Source: Butyrivibrio sp.
Lineage (GTDB): Bacteria > Bacillota > Clostridia > Lachnospirales > Lachnospiraceae
Reading direction: 5' to 3'
Length of the DNA: 64,000 nucleotides
NCBI GenBank assembly: GCA_022486625.1
Contig: JAKVKH010000001.1
Span: forward strand, 1-64,000
The notes beneath the pieces were generated by a model that did not search any database, had not been told where the DNA came from, and was given only the letters and a program-made list of their open reading frames with translations. Below, in pieces: positions 62,733 to 64,000 of the stretch. How positions within the stretch are numbered: the first letter of the stretch is position 1; each line of letters begins with the position of its first letter. The position numbers and the translations under genes are program-made.

Positions 62733-62775
62733 AAAAAAAGGATTTCTCTGTGCAGTAAACGGAGGAATCCTTTTT
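62733..62775. terminator. Terminator after the carboxypeptidase gene
   Basis: AAAAAAAGGATT pairs with AATCCTTTTT, extended by TCTC/GAGG-like bases, followed by T residues. The A-tract on the other side means that it could also serve the convergent symporter gene. Confidence 0.75.
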
Positions 62776-62856
62776 CTGTATTGAATTGTGAAATCCGCGA
62801 AAGCGGACTCTTTTGAAATGAACTGTCGTTGAAGTTTATTTCAATGCAGAAAATAC

Positions 62857-64000
62857 TTATGATACGTTCTTTAAATGATTCATATCATGCGCTATCTTTT
62901 TTTTTACTTTGAGTTTCTCCAGATAGAGTTTTGTTTCAGATACTGTTACTCCGCTCAGTACCACGAGGGCGATCAGGTTCGGGATGGCCATAAGACCGTT
63001 AAATATATCGGCAATTGTCCATACAGCAGAGACGGTCATGAAAGGACCGGCCAGTACAGCAAGCAGATAGAACCAGCGGAAAATCCGGAGTGCATGTCTG
63101 TTTCCGTGAGTCAGATAATCGAGGCAGCGTTCGCTGTAATAATTCCAGCCAAGAATGGTTGTGAATGCGAAAAAGACGAGGCATAGCATCAGACTGAATG
63201 AGGCAATTCTTGAAGAAAATGGAAGACCGAGTTGAAAAGCTCTGGTGGATACTTCAACGCCTTCAAGACCAATGTTCCAGGTTCCGGTGATGATGATGGA
63301 GAGACCGGTCATGGTACAGATAACCAGGGTATCAATAATGGTTCCCAGCATGGATACAAGACCCTGCTTTGCAGGCATATCGACATGTGCGGCAGCGGCA
63401 GCAATCGGTGCACTTCCAAGACCTGCCTCATTGGAAAAAATACCACGTGCAATTCCTTTTTGCATTGCCAGCATCATGGCACCGAGTGCACCGCCGGAGG
63501 CAGCACGCATGCCGAATGCACTTTGAATGATTTCTATAATTGCAGAAGGGATTGCAGAGGCGTGTGAAATCAGAATGATCAATGCCAGGGTAACATAGAG
63601 AACTGCCATAAATGGAACAATCAGTTCTGCAACTTTCGAAATACGCTGAAGTCCGCCGATGATGACAAGACCGGCACATACCGTAATGACGACAGCAGAA
63701 ATAACAATTGAAATTGAATAAGAATGTCCGAAAATCATTACAGTATTGATGGAATTTGGATCAAAGAAATTATGTACCGCACTGGTAATGCCGTTGGTCT
63801 GCGTACTGGTACCGATGCCCATAAGTCCGGCTGCAGCGCCGAAGAATGCAAAGAAACAGGCCAGCCATTTCCATTTTTTGCCCATACCGTTTTCAATGTA
63901 GCAGAACGGACCACCTACAATATGACCATCTGATGCAATGTTGCGAAATTTGACAGCAAGGAGACATTCGGAATATTTTGTGGCTGTGCCCAGAAGCGCT
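62857..64000 (-). CDS. AGCS-family sodium:alanine/glycine symporter (5' end beyond window)
   Basis: The reading frame is open from 62857 through the window edge, so the N-terminus is missing. Near the edge it reads ALLGTATKYSECLLAVKFRN then GGPFCYIENGMGKKW, the AGCS family signature (usual GGPMYYI). About eight membrane helices remain, with NEAGLGSAPIAAAAAHVDMPAKQG in the middle (read in part). Members import alanine or glycine with sodium. An internal ATG at 63885 is not the start. The 3' end faces the carboxypeptidase terminator. Confidence 0.9.
   Translation of the reverse strand, partial: ALLGTATKYSECLLAVKFRNIASDGHIVGGPFCYIENGMGKKWKWLACFFAFFGAAAGLMGIGTSTQTNGITSAVHNFFDPNSINTVMIFGHSYSISIVISAVVITVCAGLVIIGGLQRISKVAELIVPFMAVLYVTLALIILISHASAIPSAIIEIIQSAFGMRAASGGALGAMMLAMQKGIARGIFSNEAGLGSAPIAAAAAHVDMPAKQGLVSMLGTIIDTLVICTMTGLSIIITGTWNIGLEGVEVSTRAFQLGLPFSSRIASFSLMLCLVFFAFTTILGWNYYSERCLDYLTHGNRHALRIFRWFYLLAVLAGPFMTVSAVWTIADIFNGLMAIPNLIALVVLSGVTVSETKLYLEKLKVKKKIAHDMNHLKNVS

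Overview
The window looks like the chromosome of a gut-type Firmicute, most probably a Lachnospiraceae-like Clostridium relative. The signs are strong purine-rich Shine-Dalgarno sites (AGGAGG/GGGAG), lipobox substrate-binding proteins, LplB/LplC permeases with a YesM/YesN pair and no local ATPase gene, many hybrid histidine kinases ending in bare receiver domains, and a plant-glycan hydrolase set. No rRNA, tRNA, CRISPR array, prophage or intact insertion sequence was seen. Two gene remnants lie together at 16.5-17.4 kb. The sequence ends inside an AGCS symporter gene.

Layout. 0.1-6.3 kb: hflK-hflC, a CHASE hybrid kinase, a DnaQ-type exonuclease with a topoisomerase zinc finger, and a convergent LytS-like kinase. 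6.5-15.8 kb: one tight operon for a sugar (LacI regulator, FucI-fold isomerase, split transketolase, glycerol-kinase-like FGGY kinase, GH42, apiosidase-like hydrolase), closed by a strong terminator. 15.9-17.4 kb: a GNAT enzyme and two decayed genes. 17.5-29.7 kb: yesMN diverging from an LplB/LplC/SBP importer followed by a GH78 rhamnosidase and a GH43 enzyme. 29.8-33.5 kb: a PAS hybrid kinase and a convergent Cys/His-rich unknown gene. 33.8-39.2 kb: a potassium module (TrkA, small membrane protein, KdpD, KdpE) followed by a NagZ-like GH3 enzyme. 39.2-50.1 kb: a LysR regulator diverging from an amino-acid ABC importer, an Amt-PII fusion, a D-2-hydroxyacid dehydrogenase, two HisC-like aminotransferases and a MATE exporter. 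50.1-57.5 kb: a hybrid kinase with two solute-binding domains, a CE2-like esterase, an aldo/keto reductase diverging from a MerR regulator, and RecQ. 57.6-64 kb: a membrane hybrid kinase with HPt, its double-receiver partner, a D,D-carboxypeptidase and the AGCS symporter.

Two gene sets deserve most attention. The 6.5-15.8 kb operon has the parts of an isomerase / FGGY kinase / split-transketolase route such as the one described for D-apiose, together with an apiosidase-like hydrolase, so it may both release and catabolise a branched sugar. The 40.6-50.1 kb set links an amino-acid importer to oxidoreductase and transaminase chemistry, an exporter, a kinase that may bind the same ligand, and an Amt-PII fusion whose usual pore residues (twin His and the Trp before GGG) appear to be replaced. 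Both readings come from family recognition by eye and need alignment and biochemical checks.
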